The notes below the pieces were generated by a model. The model made no database searches. It was not told the DNA's origin and saw only the letters and a program-made list of their open reading frames with translations. A stretch of DNA of 64,000 bases from Vitellaria paradoxa. Taxonomy: Eukaryota > Streptophyta > Magnoliopsida > Ericales > Sapotaceae. Positions 10,481-22,208 of this stretch are shown here, in pieces. The first letter of the stretch is position 1. Each line of letters begins with the position of its first letter. Both the position numbers and the translations under genes were made by a program. Where the stretch lies: contig JAINTL010000106.1 of assembly GCA_019916065.1 (NCBI GenBank), forward strand, positions 124,001-188,000, written 5' to 3'.

Positions 10481-11964
10481 AGTTTCTGGGCAATTAGTGT
10501 ATCAAGCCAAAAGCCGGTATTATTTAGGGCATTCTGTTCCTCTGGCACGGCATGGGATTATTTAGCATACACTAAGCTTTCAGAAGGGGCCTCTCCCATT
10601 CATTTATCTGGGTTGTCCTATTTATTTGGGACATCTGAAGATATCTTATTTTGATGAAATTGTGAAAAACGTCAGAGATAAGATTTCTAGCTAGGCCAAT
10701 CGCTTATTTTCTTTTGGTGGCAAGATTATTCTGCTCAGATATGTGCTTTCTGCGATGTCTACCCACCTTTTGCATGTTTTAAGGCTGCCTGCTGACGTCA
10801 TTCACTAGCTTGAGAGACTCTTCACGAAATTCCTTTTGGGAAATTCTGACACTGCTAGGAAAATTCACTGGTGTAAATGGGATGAGATTTGTTTTCCTAC
10901 GGAAGAGGGTGGCTTGGGTGTACATTCTTTCTCAAATTTGGCCTCTGCTTGTGAGGCTAAGCTTTGGTGGCACTTTAGATCTCAGCAGTCTCTATGGGCT
11001 TTTTTCCTTAAGGCCAAATATTGCCATGCTCATCATCCTTATATGGTTCATTTTTCTTATCTTGCCTCCCCTATATGGCAGTGGCTGGCTAGAGCTCATG
11101 TTATGGATGAGCCTTATGTGAGGTGGCTTCTTAATGCTGGGGATATCAGTTTTTGGTATGATTGTTGGATTAGGAATTTTCCTCTAATTATTCTCAATCC
11201 CAATGCTACTTCCAGAGCTCTAGTCTCCTGTTATTGGACTGATACTAGTTGGGACTAAGAATGTATTTAGCCTGAGCTTCCTATATCTGTTGTTGAGCAG
11301 ATTTTCTCTATTCTGATTTCTAGACAGGGCCTAGATCAGATCAAGTGGAGTTTATCTTTAGATGAGGAATTTTCTCTTCATTCTACTTGGAGATGAACCT
11401 CATTTATTCTTGTATTTGGCAGTAGCACATCCTATTACAGGTTTTTTTTTGCCTTTTGGAGACTCAAACAACTACCTAGCTCTGGATGGCTTTCTTTGCC
11501 GTAAAGGCTGTCATATGGTTTCCTACTACATCTATCGATATGCTAGTGAGACCAGCCGACATCTCTTTCTAGACTGAGCTCTATCCCACTAGGTTTGGTA
11601 GCATTTCCTTAAACTTTTCAAACTCCGCAGTTTTGACTTTATATTTATTCCTACAAAGCTTCTTCATTGAGGCCAATGTGCTCATTCGGTGGGTCATATT
11701 TAGGTGGTGACTACATGCTACATTCCTTGGCATATTTGGAAAGCTTATAACGCATACCGATTTGAGGGTATCCCTTTTTCTCCCCCAGCTATCATCCATC
11801 GTATTTTGGTGGATCTCCATTTTCTTGGGCTGGCTCATAAGCTCAAAACTTCTCAATTTCGTGGAGACTTTTCTCTACAGTTTGTCTGAGCTATCCGGAC
11901 TCTACTTTCTCGACCTCAGTAAGTTAAAGCTATTTCTTAGATTTGGCCTTCGTTGGGATAACTG

Positions 11965-12262
11965 AAGCTTAATGTGTATGGATGCTCCCGAGGAAATCCT
12001 GGACCTTCAGCAGCTGGTGGTATCCTTCGCATCCATCTTGGTCAAATTGTTTTTGCTTTTGCCTAATTCCTTGGCCAAACGGCCATTATTTATGCCGAGC
12101 TTTTTGCAATTTGCTGGGTTTGGAGATTGCCTTTGGAATGGGTTACATAAGTTTAATTGTCGAGTCTGATTTGGCTACTATGGTTTCTTTAGGTACTTTC
12201 AACGGCGTTGGGAATATTCTTATCTTTTATCTCGGATTCGTCATTTATGCACTTCTACTTTA
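11965..12262 (+). pseudogene. LINE RNase H domain remnant, copy A
   Basis: KLNVYGCSRGNPGPSAAGG, then AELFAICW, then VESDLATMV, in shifted frames, follow the plant LINE RNase H order. The first catalytic aspartate expected in the KLNVDG motif reads tyrosine (TAT) in both copies, so that change predates the duplication. Confidence 0.7.
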
Positions 12263-12735
12263 ACTCATATTTGTCATATTTACTGGGAAGCTAACCAAGT
12301 AGTAAACTGGCTAATTGGGCATGCACAAACTAGTAAGACCAGACTTTCTATGAGCTGAGTGATCTTCCTTGAGCTATTACTAGTATTCTTTCTTTGAATG
12401 CTAATGAGACTTCTTAGACTAGGACATAAGTTTCTTTTTATTATTTTTGGTTTTCTTGGGAGGTTAAATCTATGTCTCCCTCCCTTTTATTGTACTGTAG
12501 TGAGTCACGACAAGTTGGTTTTCCTTATATTTTGTAGGCTTTCTTTTTGTTGTAAAGCGGTGAGTCACTACTTCATTATTGTTTTTTGCTATACCTTTCC
12601 TATTCTCTTTTTGGAGGTACAGTTTAGATCCCTTTCCTTCTTGTATTTTTTTTTTAAATTTTAATAAACTCATAGGGGTTCCTGTCAAACCTCTTCCCGC
12701 TAAGGAGGTTTTTGTTTTTTTTTTTTTTTAAAGGA

Positions 12736-14115
12736 AAAATTCTTGAATAATACACTTCTTGGATCAGTTCAAAATACTTTTTCAATTCATTCGAGCATCA
12801 TGAAATACGAGTCATAATTCATCCAAAGAACTTAGTAATTAATTTATCGAATCGAATTTTAATCTAGTTTAATAGTATAAGGATTTTAAAATTATGATTT
12901 GTGTTTTATATTTTGAGTCAAGTTTGAGTAACTTATGATCGAATCAACTCGAATTCAAGCAAGTTTCGAATAAATTAGTTTGTTTTACGGTACTAAGTTA
13001 AAACTATACTTGTTGAAAAGTTATTAATCGTACTATTTCATACAACCCACGTAGGAATGAAAAGAAAGTTAACCTTTTTTTACCAAGTATTTAGATTTCC
13101 CAATTTGGAAGCATTGTTTACAATTTTTTTTTTTTAAAGAATGTAAATAAAACAAGAGACATGATTAAAAATTATAAAAATTCACATACCTATGTGAAAA
13201 AACTAGTTTTTTTTTTTTTTTTTAAGCATACATGGGGTTTTCTGATTTTTAAATCCTATTTACAATTTATTTTTTTAAATCTACAAAATAAATAAATAAA
13301 TAAAATTTTTATACCAAAAAAAGTCATATAATATGAAGAAATTCAGAAAAAAAAAAACTGACAACTTGTTACAAAACTAATCGATTTTTCTTTTGCTAAT
13401 GAATAAAATTAAGGGATTTATTGATCTAGCTAACCCATTCTTACTTTGAATTTGCTTTTGTTATTCATTTCTTTCCCTTCAATATTTTGATTTTCTTGTA
13501 ATGATATTAATTTCGTATGTTCCTTGTCCTCTATTTTACAAAGTATAACTACTTTGAATCAAAATGGAGGTTGCAAAATAAAACGGATGAAATTCCATTT
13601 CATAGCAATTAATTACTTAAAAATATTTACTAATTGAATATATATAAAAAAAAAAAGAAAAAATAAGAGAGATGAGAGTTCATGATTTAGAGTTTTCATT
13701 ACCTAAATTTAGATTTGTTTTAATCCACATATTTGAATAAAAAATCAAAAAATAAATAGATACATATTTCGATGTGTTCAAATAATATATATATACGACA
13801 CATGTTAGATATAGATACAATATCTATTTTAAAGTCTCATACATATTTCATAATATATATCAAAATTACAGTGAGGTGAGAGTAAAATACACGGAAATGA
13901 TAATTGCTAGGAGCATGGAGTCACGAACTTTTATACGGCTGAAAATGATCGCTTTGGGCCCTTTCTACAAGTCCGCAAGACTCCTATGCAAGTCTACAAG
14001 TCTGCTTTCCAGCTAAGGCTTTTTTCTGCAAGTCTACGAGCCTGCTTTCCAGCTATGTTAGCACTAGTATATGATCCAATATATTGACCATTGGCTAAGA
14101 TCGAGATATGTAATA
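12736..14115 (+). repeat. RLP-upstream module M1, copy A
   Basis: This repeats at 17,180 (M2) and partially at 19,912, 21,385 and 23,803, the last running directly into the RLP promoter. Landmarks in order: AATAATACACTTCTTGG, a GAGTCAAGTTTGA block, ATAAAAATTCACATACC, ACTTGTTACAAAACTAATCG, TTAGATTTGTTTTAATCCAC, GATGAGAG-type block, AATTGCTAGGAGCA, and a TGCTTTCCAGC doublet at 14,002 and 14,043. Copy A has a 26-base deletion near 13,961 that copy B and M5 lack. Confidence 0.8.
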
Positions 14116-14222
14116 TGTTTTTATTTTTAATGTTAATTTGGTAAATTATACATGATTATAATTACCAAAAAAAAAAGCTATACATGATTACTGATACTCT
14201 ATATATATTTGTAATCTTCACT

Positions 14223-14506
14223 TAGGGCTGTTCGGAGCAAGAACTTTCTCTAACAAATTTATTAGTTTTTTAAGCTTCTTCAATTTTTCTAACTTTCTTT
14301 TTATAAAGTAATTTCTAATTTTCTCTAATTTCTATTAATTTTTACTAATTTTTTCTAATTTTTATCAATTTTATCTAATTTTTACAAATTTTTATTGAGT
14401 ACAACTTACTTCAAAGTGAGATGTGACAGTGTCAAGACAAAAGTCGTAAAAAGTTTTATCTTTTTGGTTTACCAAACACTCTCTTAGTTTACCAAACACT
14501 CTCTTA
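14223..14506. mobile_element. MITE-like element with duplicated right end, copy A
   Basis: The left end TTAGGGCTGTTCGGAGC pairs loosely with the reversed right end TAAGAGAGTGTTTGGTAAAC. The last 20 bases (GTTTACCAAACACTCTCTTA) occur twice in tandem at 14,467 to 14,506. Copy B has lost 142 bases covering this right half. Confidence 0.4.
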
Positions 14507-14763
14507 GTCATAAAAAAGTTTTGATCCTAATTTGGGGCTAGTTTTGTATAGAAATAATCCTCATATTATAGTAATTTATAATTGATTTAGGTCGTGATTT
14601 AACGAAACCTACATCTATCTAAAAATAATTGTCAATAAGATTAAAAATATGTAATGTCACAATAAATATTTAAGAGGAAATAAAAATATTCTTTTGAAGT
14701 TACTTGGGACAATAATTTATTTTTTAGATTTGATACCACAACTTTAAACTTGAAGATATATAT

Positions 14764-14950
14764 GAGGTGTTTGGTTTACTAAAATCTAGTAAAACTCATC
14801 AATTTTTATTAATTTTTTTAATTTCTTTCAATCAAATTTTTTTTTTTTTAGTTTTTGAAAGATACAATCAAATCAAAATTTTTCACATAACACTTTTACG
14901 TCAACTTTTAGATTTTTATTATATTTTTTTGCCATTCAAACAATACCATA
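14764..14950. mobile_element. MITE-like element, copy A
   Basis: The left GAGGTGTTTGGTTTACTAAA and the reversed right end TATGGTATTGTTTGAATGG are imperfect inverted repeats around T-rich, non-coding DNA. The element is present in both copies. Confidence 0.4.
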
Positions 14951-14985
14951 ATAATTTATTTACATTTATTATACAATTTACCAAA

Positions 14986-15476
14986 GGTAAATTAAACCTA
15001 TCGCCCCTCAACATTTGGGTAATTAAATTTACTACTCCTTAGCATTTAGAAGCTACACTTACCTCTTTATTTTGAAATATTATTAACATTAATTCCTTTC
15101 CGTTAAATCAATCGTTAAAACTTAACAAAAAATGTTAAAGAAATCAAAATTTTAAGTGTTTTTCCTATTTTATCCCTCCGCTCTCACATATTCGTCAGTT
15201 TTCTTCACACAAATCTCCAAACACAGGTAAAAAACCAAGTAAAAATAGAAACATTTGGAGATTTTTGTGAAAAAACTAACGAAAATATGAAAGGATGAAG
15301 GATAAAATAAAAAAATACCTAAAATTTTGGTTATTTTGACATTTTCTATTAGATTTAGTATAAGAGAATTAATGTTAACAACATTTCAAAATTAAGAAAG
15401 TAAGTTAATTTTTAAATATTGAAGAATAATAAGTATAATTACCCAAATGTTAAGAAAAATTGAGGTGTAATTTATC
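14986..15476. mobile_element. Short MULE-like element with long TIRs, copy A
   Basis: The left arm begins GGTAAATTAAACC and continues CCCCTCAACATTTGGGTAAT. The right arm reversed begins GATAAATTACACC and continues with the same CAACATTTGGGTAATTA-type text and TATTTTGAAATATT. The arms exceed 100 bases and belong to the same family as the ends of the element at 37,457 to 39,835. Target duplications are not clean. Confidence 0.55.
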
Positions 15477-16026
15477 ACTTTACTAACACAACTTTTATTA
15501 AGGATATTTATGTCAAAATTAATTTTTATAGCCACATTTCTATTAAGTTATAAACTCTTTATAGTAATAAAATTGGTTTTATATATAATAATAAACTCTT
15601 TATAGTTTCATTATCAGAATCATTATTGGATCTTTTGAATGTCCATCGAATTTAAACTCCATTTTCATTAAGGTATAAAACTCATAGTCAACATAATTTA
15701 TAACATTGACTCTATTCAAATCTGATTGAATCTTCTTATTTTTGGCATGTTCAAATGTGCACAAATATTTATGGACTGTGCTCCCCTGTAATTTTTCTGT
15801 TATTTTTTTATTATTTTCAATTTTAACCGTCGATCTTATTCAACAATTAAAATGGGGTTCGCAAAAAATTATGTAATGGGATCCACAAAAGAATATGAAT
15901 GCTTAAGATTTAAAATAACAAAAGAAATAGTCAAAAAAAAATTAAGGGGGGCAGTCCCATATTTATGGTCCAATTGTGAAAAACTGTGAGATTAGTTCTA
16001 AATACAAATAATTTGGCACTCTCTTG
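15477..16026. other. Intergenic stretch, copy A
   Basis: AT-rich, no gene seen. A tandem pair of TAAACTCTTTATAG blocks lies near 15,550 to 15,605. Confidence 0.5.
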
Positions 16027-16600
16027 TTACCGAAATCCATTCCGAGATCGATTGAGAACCTTGCAAGAACCTTGCACATATCACAGGTATCAGGAAACAA
16101 CTTCAATAATGAAGGCAATTTCCCGATATATTTAAGCTAGTAAAGAGGGGAGTTTTTGAGCCTTTCAATTAACAATTTTAGCGGCCCATTCCCCCGCTGG
16201 GTTGCTAAGTTGACACAACTTACTGCTTAATTCAGACTTATCAACTATACACGATGCCCATGAGGTCGACTAATTCCTCTAATTAATGTTAATGGGCTAG
16301 AAAACCGAGAAGAGGCTCTATGTGTGATGGCTTGCTCAATGGTACATACCTTTTTGGTTGTTCATCACCCTTCCGTCATTGAGGTTATCGGAACTGAGTT
16401 CCCTCTTACAATTAAACCTGCAAAACCTCTACTTGTCTAATTAGCTGTCTCAATCGGTCAAATATTATACCGTCTTTATTCTTCACCCTTTGTTAATTGG
16501 AGCTATTGTATCTGAGTTTCAATCCGCTGATCATTAACCCAGTTCATGAGTTGCGCCGGCTCAACACTGCTATCTGTCCTTTCATTTTATTTGTCCGCTT
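16027..16600 (+). pseudogene. Decayed RLP (LRR) gene fragment, copy A
   Basis: The sequence aligns by eye with 25,917 to about 26,490 of the intact RLP gene. Shared blocks are ATCCATTCCGAGATC, AACAACTTCAATAATGAAG, GGCAATTTCCCGATAT, GGGTTGCTAAGTTGACACAA, GCTTGCTCAATGG, and GAGTTTCAATCCGCTGAT leading to AGTTCATGAGTTG..CGGCTCAACACT. Stops and frameshifts are frequent, and only about a fifth of the gene is present. Two copies of the 48-codon LRR pair can be traced, so the parent gene already had that internal duplication. Confidence 0.85.
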
Positions 16601-16999
16601 GAAAAATTCCTAATGGGCTTATCTAAAGTTTTACTTCAACATTGAAGTTCTTTTCTTTTTGCATGCAATTAACAGTCTAACCTTTTAAATAGATACAATG
16701 TCTAATTACAGTAATCATTTTAATCTTAAAAATTAAATAATTAATTATGCAAGTGTACGAGCAAAATAATCACTGAAAAAAGAGATTACAACTAATTAAA
16801 AGATCTAACACTTAATTGTTATAAAAACAGAAGTCCTAAAATAAAATTTCAGTTAAAACTTATAAACAAAGTAAAATTTACCCTAAGTTTGCTTTTAAAA
16901 AAATAATTATGCAAAAAACACATTCACATTTGTTTCAAGACTTATTTTTTTTTTATGGTTTTGAAAACAAAAATATTTTGCATTGAAGTAAATGAGGCC

Positions 17000-17035
<36 letters not shown>

Positions 17036-17179
17036 AGGTTTTGAATTTTGTTATGAGATACTTTATCATCTCACGCAATAGATTAATAGCAGAAATCCCA
17101 TTATGTATATTTGCGTAGTTTGAGTTTACATCTTATAACAATTAAAGTGGTGTGATAATTCAAGCTTTCTGCCCTTCAA
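16601..17179. other. Intergenic, highly divergent patch and (TA)n, copy A
   Basis: No gene. A (TA)n run lies at about 17,003 to 17,032. The patch 16,620 to 16,960 differs from copy B much more than its neighbours, roughly one base in twelve by eye. Confidence 0.5.
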
Positions 17180-18765
17180 TTCTTAAATAATACACTCCTT
17201 AATTGGATAACTTCAAAATACGTCTTCAATCTATTCTAGCACTAATAAACATGAGTCAAAATATATCCAAAGGTCTTAATAATTAGTCTATCGAATCAAA
17301 TTTTAATATAATTTAATAGTATAGTAAGTTTAAAATTATAATTTGTATTCATTTCTTTTATATTTTGAGTCGAGTTTGAATAACTTATAATTAAATTAAA
17401 TTTGAACAAACTTCAAATAGATTGGTTTATATCCAACTATAGTTGCATTTCTTTCAATTGCAAAAGGATTTGTTCTAGATGTGAATTAGTTTATTTCACT
17501 CGTATTAATTGAATTACGGTTTAGTTTGAAAAACCAAAGAACAGACAGTTTTTTCCTTTTTTTTATTTCTAGTTGATCGTCTTATACCAGGTTTTTTTTT
17601 TTTAAAATTTTTTGCCTCAAATTTAATATTTTTTATAACTATTAAGCATGTTAGTCACATTTTTTTTGTAAATAATTAAAAATAAATGCTTAAAATTATA
17701 AAAATTCACATAACTGTGTGAAAAAACTAATTTTTTTTTATTATTTTTAAGCATTTCCTTTTTGCAATTTATTTTTCTTATAAATGTGTAAAGAAAAATT
17801 AAAGGTTACAAAATAAATAAATAAACACATAAAATTTTTACAACAAAAAAGGTCACATAATACGAAAAATTCTAAAAATGAAAGAAAAACTGACTTCTTG
17901 TTATGCAACTTATCTGTTTTTCTTTTGCTAATGAATAAGGCTAAGGGATTCATTTACCTAGCTAATCCATTCTTATCGTGGTCTTACTTTTTTTTTTTAT
18001 TCCTAACTTCTTTCCCTTTAATTACTTTAGAATATAAAATACATACACGATACAGGTACAAATATAAATGTAAATTTTTTAAAAAACTAAGAAATTAATT
18101 TAGTCAGAACATGTAAAAAAAAAAAAATTTTTTATAAGTTATATATGCGCATATAACACATATATGTGTAAGAAAACTAATTTATTAGCTCAATACATAA
18201 TTCAATATATATATATATATCACACAAGAAAAGTAGGGAGATGGAATTTTGTAATTTTAAATATTTCTATTACTTAAATTTAGATTTGTTTTAATCCACA
18301 TATTTGAACAAAAAATGAGAAAATAATTAGATATACGTTACGTGATTTATCCAGCACGTATTTTGCTGTGTTTAAGAAATACATATATTTAATACGTATC
18401 AAATATCGGTATAATGAGTCCCGTATTTTATAGTATATATTAAAATTATATTGAGATGAGAGTAAAAGAAATTAATGGAAATGATTATTGCTAGAAGCAC
18501 GGAAATCACAAATCGTTATACCGATTAAAATCATGGCTTTGAGGGCCCTTTAGTTTTTGGATTAACATTTTATGTTAATTGACTCAAACCAGAAAGATTG
18601 AATGGGAAACACTTTCTACGAGTCTCCAAGTCTGCTTTCCAGCACAAGTCTATTGTGGAAGTCTTTTGTGCAAGTCCACGAGCCTGCTTTCCAGCTAGCT
18701 TAGCACTATTGTATGACCCATTGACCAGTGACTAAGACCATATATTTATTTTTAATGTTAATTTG
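17180..18765 (+). repeat. RLP-upstream module M2, copy A
   Basis: Second copy of the module, starting at AATAATACACTCCTTAATTGG. It retains the TCACATAACTGTGTGAAAAA palindrome, the TTAGATTTGTTTTAATCCAC block, ATTGCTAGAAGCACGG and the TGCTTTCCAGC doublet (18,632 and 18,685). It ends TTGACCAGTGACTAAG. Confidence 0.8.
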
Positions 18766-19369
18766 GTAAACAGTATATGACTAAGACCAATTGACTTGAA
18801 GGTGGGGGGGGGAGGAAAAAAAAAAAACAGATTTGTTTGGTACTATTGGATCTTGGCAAGGTCTCCCTTGCCCTTGAGTATTTTCTGGACTTTCTAGAAC
18901 TTTTTGATACGGGAGGAGGTTTATATATTGGTTTTGCTTTGTGTTTTTTTCTCTTATTATACTGAAGCATCATTTCTTCTTGATGTCTACTAATGAATTT
19001 TTATTTGTAAGGAGAAGTTGATCTTAAACATCGGGGAAGATTTGGTTGGTTTAATTGTTATCTGAAGTAGAGTCCATTTGCATCTTTAAAGCAATTGTAT
19101 TTCAGGGTTGCTGTCTAGATTTTGAAATTCAATGTGTTGTAGGTTATTATTTTGAGTCAAGTGCACAGTCAATCAAATCTTTCGATAGTGAACAATTTTT
19201 TTTTTTTTTTTTTGGATTTCAAAAAAAGAATATACAACTTTGAACTTAGCTTAAATCACCGGAGTCACCGGCGATGAATTGTATATTCTTTGAAGTTTGC
19301 ATATCAAAGGTGCAGGGGAGAGAGAGAGTTAGTCGTTTTGATAACTAAAGTGGAGAGAGGAAAGAATAA
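18766..19369. other. Intergenic stretch with G-run, copy A
   Basis: A poly-G/poly-A run (about 18,803 to 18,828) differs in length between copies, and a poly-T run lies at 19,196 to 19,213. Composition between them is closer to transcribed DNA, but no ORF is conserved and I cannot assign a gene. Confidence 0.4.
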
Positions 19370-19902
19370 TCCTGACTATTAAATATGTTAAATTTAAATT
19401 TTTTAAAATTAATTATTAATTATTTAAAATTAATTATTTTTTATTTCAAATAAAAAATTAATTTACCTAAAAAAAGCCTCCCCACCCCTAGCAAACCCAA
19501 TCCCCCCTTCTCTCTCTCTCTTCCTGTCACCCATACAACCCCGCCTGTCCCATTTCTCCCTTAAGTGAATATATTTAAAATTAATAATTTTATTTATTTT
19601 ACTACTTATTTAAAAATTTTCAAGTTTTCTCATGGCACCCCTCAAAAAAAAAATTGTCATTCCACCCAGTAGTTGTATCTTCCCATGCCACGTATACAAC
19701 AGTTAAAGAATATTATTTTTAATTTTTAAATTTAATTTTAATTTAAGTACTTTAAAATTAAATTTTAAAAAATAAAAATAAATAAATAAAATTATAGCTT
19801 TTGAAAAAAAATAAATTTTAATAAAAACAAGAAAATTTTTTTTTTAAAAATCTTAAAATCAAATTAGGGAATAAGCGCTCTGTGCTTTGCACGGGAATTT
19901 AG
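19370..19902 (+). mobile_element. Possible Helitron-like remnant, copy A
   Basis: The 5' TCCTGACTATTAAATA preceded by A, and the 3' hairpin GTGCTTTGCAC followed by GGGAATTTAG and T, resemble the ends of plant non-autonomous Helitrons, but the terminal tetranucleotide is TTAG, not CTAG. The interior has a CT-rich stretch and no gene. Confidence 0.3.
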
Positions 19903-19911
19903 TATTAATTA

Positions 19912-20325
19912 GATATGTCACATGCTATGTACAATGCATATTTTAATGTATTCAAGGAGTATATATATTTAATATGTATACACCTATTTTGAAGTTTCGT
20001 ATTTTATAGTGCATACCAAAAATATATTGAGATGAGAGCTAAAGAAACGGAAACGATCATTGCTAGAAGCACGGAAATCACAAAGTTTTATACGGGTGAA
20101 AATCATCACCATGGGCCCCCTATAGCTTTTGGATTTACATTTTCTACAAGTCCGCAAGACTTTTATGCAAGTCTACGGTCGCAAGACTCATATGCAATAA
20201 TGCAAGTCTACAATTCTGCTTTCCAGCTCAAGTCGTTTGTGCAAGTCTACGAGCCTGCTTTCCAGGTAGGTTAGCACTAGTGGATGAGCCAACGACCAGC
20301 GACTGAGGCCGAGATATGTAATATA
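19912..20325 (+). repeat. RLP-upstream module M3 (partial), copy A
   Basis: The 3' third of the module: GATGAGAG followed by AAAGAAACGG, ATTGCTAGAAGCACGG, and the TGCTTTCCAG doublet at 20,217 and 20,256. An 80-codon ORF passes through it, but the same frame is not open in the other modules, so I treat it as non-coding. Confidence 0.7.
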
Positions 20326-20341
20326 TATTTATTTTTACTTA

Positions 20342-20702
20342 GGAGGCGTTAGGTAGCATAATTTTTAATATTTTTTAATAATTTTTAGTCAAAAGTTATA
20401 AGTTGTAATTTTTGATGTGTTTGATTGAACGAGTTATAATTTTTAGTAACTTTTTACAATTTTTGAGTGTTTGGTAAAATTTTTGGCAATATTTAATAAT
20501 TTTTAGTAACTTTTGAGTGTTTAGTAAAATTTTTAACAATTTTTGGTAATTTTTGTGTGTTGGTGAAACTTTTAATAACTTTTGAGTGGAAAAAATTACT
20601 GTAACAGAGTAAAAAATTAGCAAAAGTTAAAGTTTTATCAAACACTCACTTTGTAACTTTTGGTAGATTTTTACACATTTTTGTGCTATCAAACAAGACT
20701 TT
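20342..20702. mobile_element. MITE-like, TTTTTAGTAACTTTTGAGTG-rich, copy A
   Basis: The left end GGAGGCGTTAGGTAGCATAA pairs imperfectly with the reversed right end AAAGTCTTGTTTGATAGCAC. The inside is a degenerate tandem of TTTTTAGTAACTTTTGAGTG blocks (20,435 to 20,590). Confidence 0.45.
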
Positions 20703-21384
20703 AGTTATAACTTTCGCATAGTTACAAAAAAAATTTTCAAATCTCAAACTGAGCCTGTTATATAGAAATAACCTTCATATACTTGTCAGTTTTAATTTAT
20801 TTACGTTCAGTCTTAAAAAAATTTACCTCCATATAAAATAGTTATTAATAAAATTAAAATATGCAAATGGTACCATAGATATTTAAGAGAAATAAAATAT
20901 TTTTTTAAAGTCACTCGAGACAATGATTTATTCTTTAAATTTGATGCTACCACTTTAAGGATGTGTATTTTACCCATACAGCTTTTATTAAAGATATCTA
21001 TGTCAAAAATTAATTTTTATAGTTACATTTCTATTAACTTATAACTTTTGTATAGTTGTAAAATTAGTGTTATAATCCCAACATATATATATTATCACTA
21101 TAGAGTGTTTTACTATATTATATGATTTTACTATAGAGTGTTTTACTATATTATTACTATAGAGTGTTTTACTTATAACTTTTAATTCTATTCTATTAAT
21201 TATAACAATTATTAGTAAAATCATCGAATTACCCTTTAATAAAATTTTTAGTTTTTTAGAAAATTAACCGAATTTAATAAAATATATTTTATATTAATTA
21301 AGCTAAATTAAATATTATTTTAATTATATTATATTTATTCATATTATTTATGAAAAATAATTAAGAAACGGATATAGTAGAAAT
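20703..21384. other. AT-rich intergenic with triple repeat, copy A
   Basis: No gene. Three near-identical copies of CTATAGAGTGTTTTACT lie between 21,097 and 21,175, separated by TATATTA-type spacers. Confidence 0.6.
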
Positions 21385-22030
21385 ACTTCATAAATATATA
21401 TATTTTTATGAGTTATAAGTGCACATAAAACACACATATATGTAAGGAAGCTAATTTATTAGTTCAATACCTAATTCAATAGATATAACATAAGAAAATA
21501 AGAGAGATGTAATTTTATAATTTTAAACATTTCTACCATCTATGTTTAGATTTGTTTTAATTCATATATTTAAAAAAAAAAATAGGAGAACAATTAGACA
21601 CGTCACATGATTTATTTGACACATATTTTATTATTTTTAATAAATATATATATTCGTTACGTGTGGAATATAGGTACAATGTCTATTTTGAAGTCCTGTA
21701 TTTCATAATATACGCTAAAATTATATTGAGATGAGAGTTAAAGAAATTAATGGAAATGATAATTGCTAGAAGCACAGAAATCACAAATCTTTATACCGAT
21801 TAAAATCATCGCTTTGAGGGCCCTTTAGCTTTTGGACTAACATTTTTTGTTAATTGACTCAAACCAAAACGATTGAATGGGAAACACTTTCTACAAGTCT
21901 GTAAGACTCCTGTGCAAGTCTACGAGTCTGCTTTCCAGCACATCTACGAGCCTGCTTTCCAGCTAGGTTAGCTCTAGTATATGATCCATTGACCAGTGAC
22001 TATATATTTATTTTTAATGTTAATTTGGTA
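21385..22030 (+). repeat. RLP-upstream module M4, copy A
   Basis: Module copy covering TTAGATTTGTTTTAATTCAT, TTGAGATGAGAG, ATTGCTAGAAGCACAG and the TGCTTTCCAGC doublet at 21,929 and 21,952. It ends TTGACCAGTGACTATA. It is almost identical to its copy B counterpart. Confidence 0.75.
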
Positions 22031-22060
22031 AACAGTATATCATTAATAATACTCTATATA

Positions 22061-22208
22061 GGCCTTGTTTGGAGTTAGAAAAAAAAATACAAAATTTTAT
22101 AAATACGAATTACGAGAATATAAAATTTAAATTCTCTACTCACTACACGAAATATGAGACATTAATTTTTACAATTTTATACACTTTTATACAACTCTAA
22201 ATACACCT
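22061..22208. mobile_element. Tourist-like MITE, copy A
   Basis: The left end GGCCTTGTTTGGAGTTAG and the reversed right end GGTGTATTTAGAGTTGTA are imperfect inverted repeats 148 bases apart, flanked by TATA on both sides. This is typical of small PIF/Harbinger-type MITEs, though the assignment is by general form. Confidence 0.5.

Larger units (their letters stand above)
9333..12735 (+). mobile_element. 5'-truncated, decayed LINE (L1-type), copy A
   Basis: Three-frame reading gives the C-terminal part of a plant LINE ORF2. In order: a pre-RT stretch (HHLLAIHKIQFDEGNLL, VPGPNGFYSRFYQ), RT motifs (SGFVPGHVIHDNILLARELV, KLDVAKAYDRMS), a zinc-knuckle/linker region, and an RNase H-like end (GCSRGNPGPSAAGG, VESDLATMV). 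The endonuclease is absent, so the element is 5'-truncated at about 9333. Many stops and frameshifts interrupt it. The T-rich tail near 12,710 to 12,735 marks the approximate 3' end. It is shared with copy B, so it inserted before the duplication. Confidence 0.85.

Noticed and set aside
20032..20274. 80-codon ORF conserved in both copies (also 60,239)
   Set aside because: It lies in a nearly identical tract, so conservation is uninformative, and the frame is broken in the sister modules M1, M2 and M4.
21097..21180. Triple CTATAGAGTGTTTTACT repeat as a CRISPR-like array
   Set aside because: Only three short units with AT spacers in a plant nuclear context; a simple tandem repeat.
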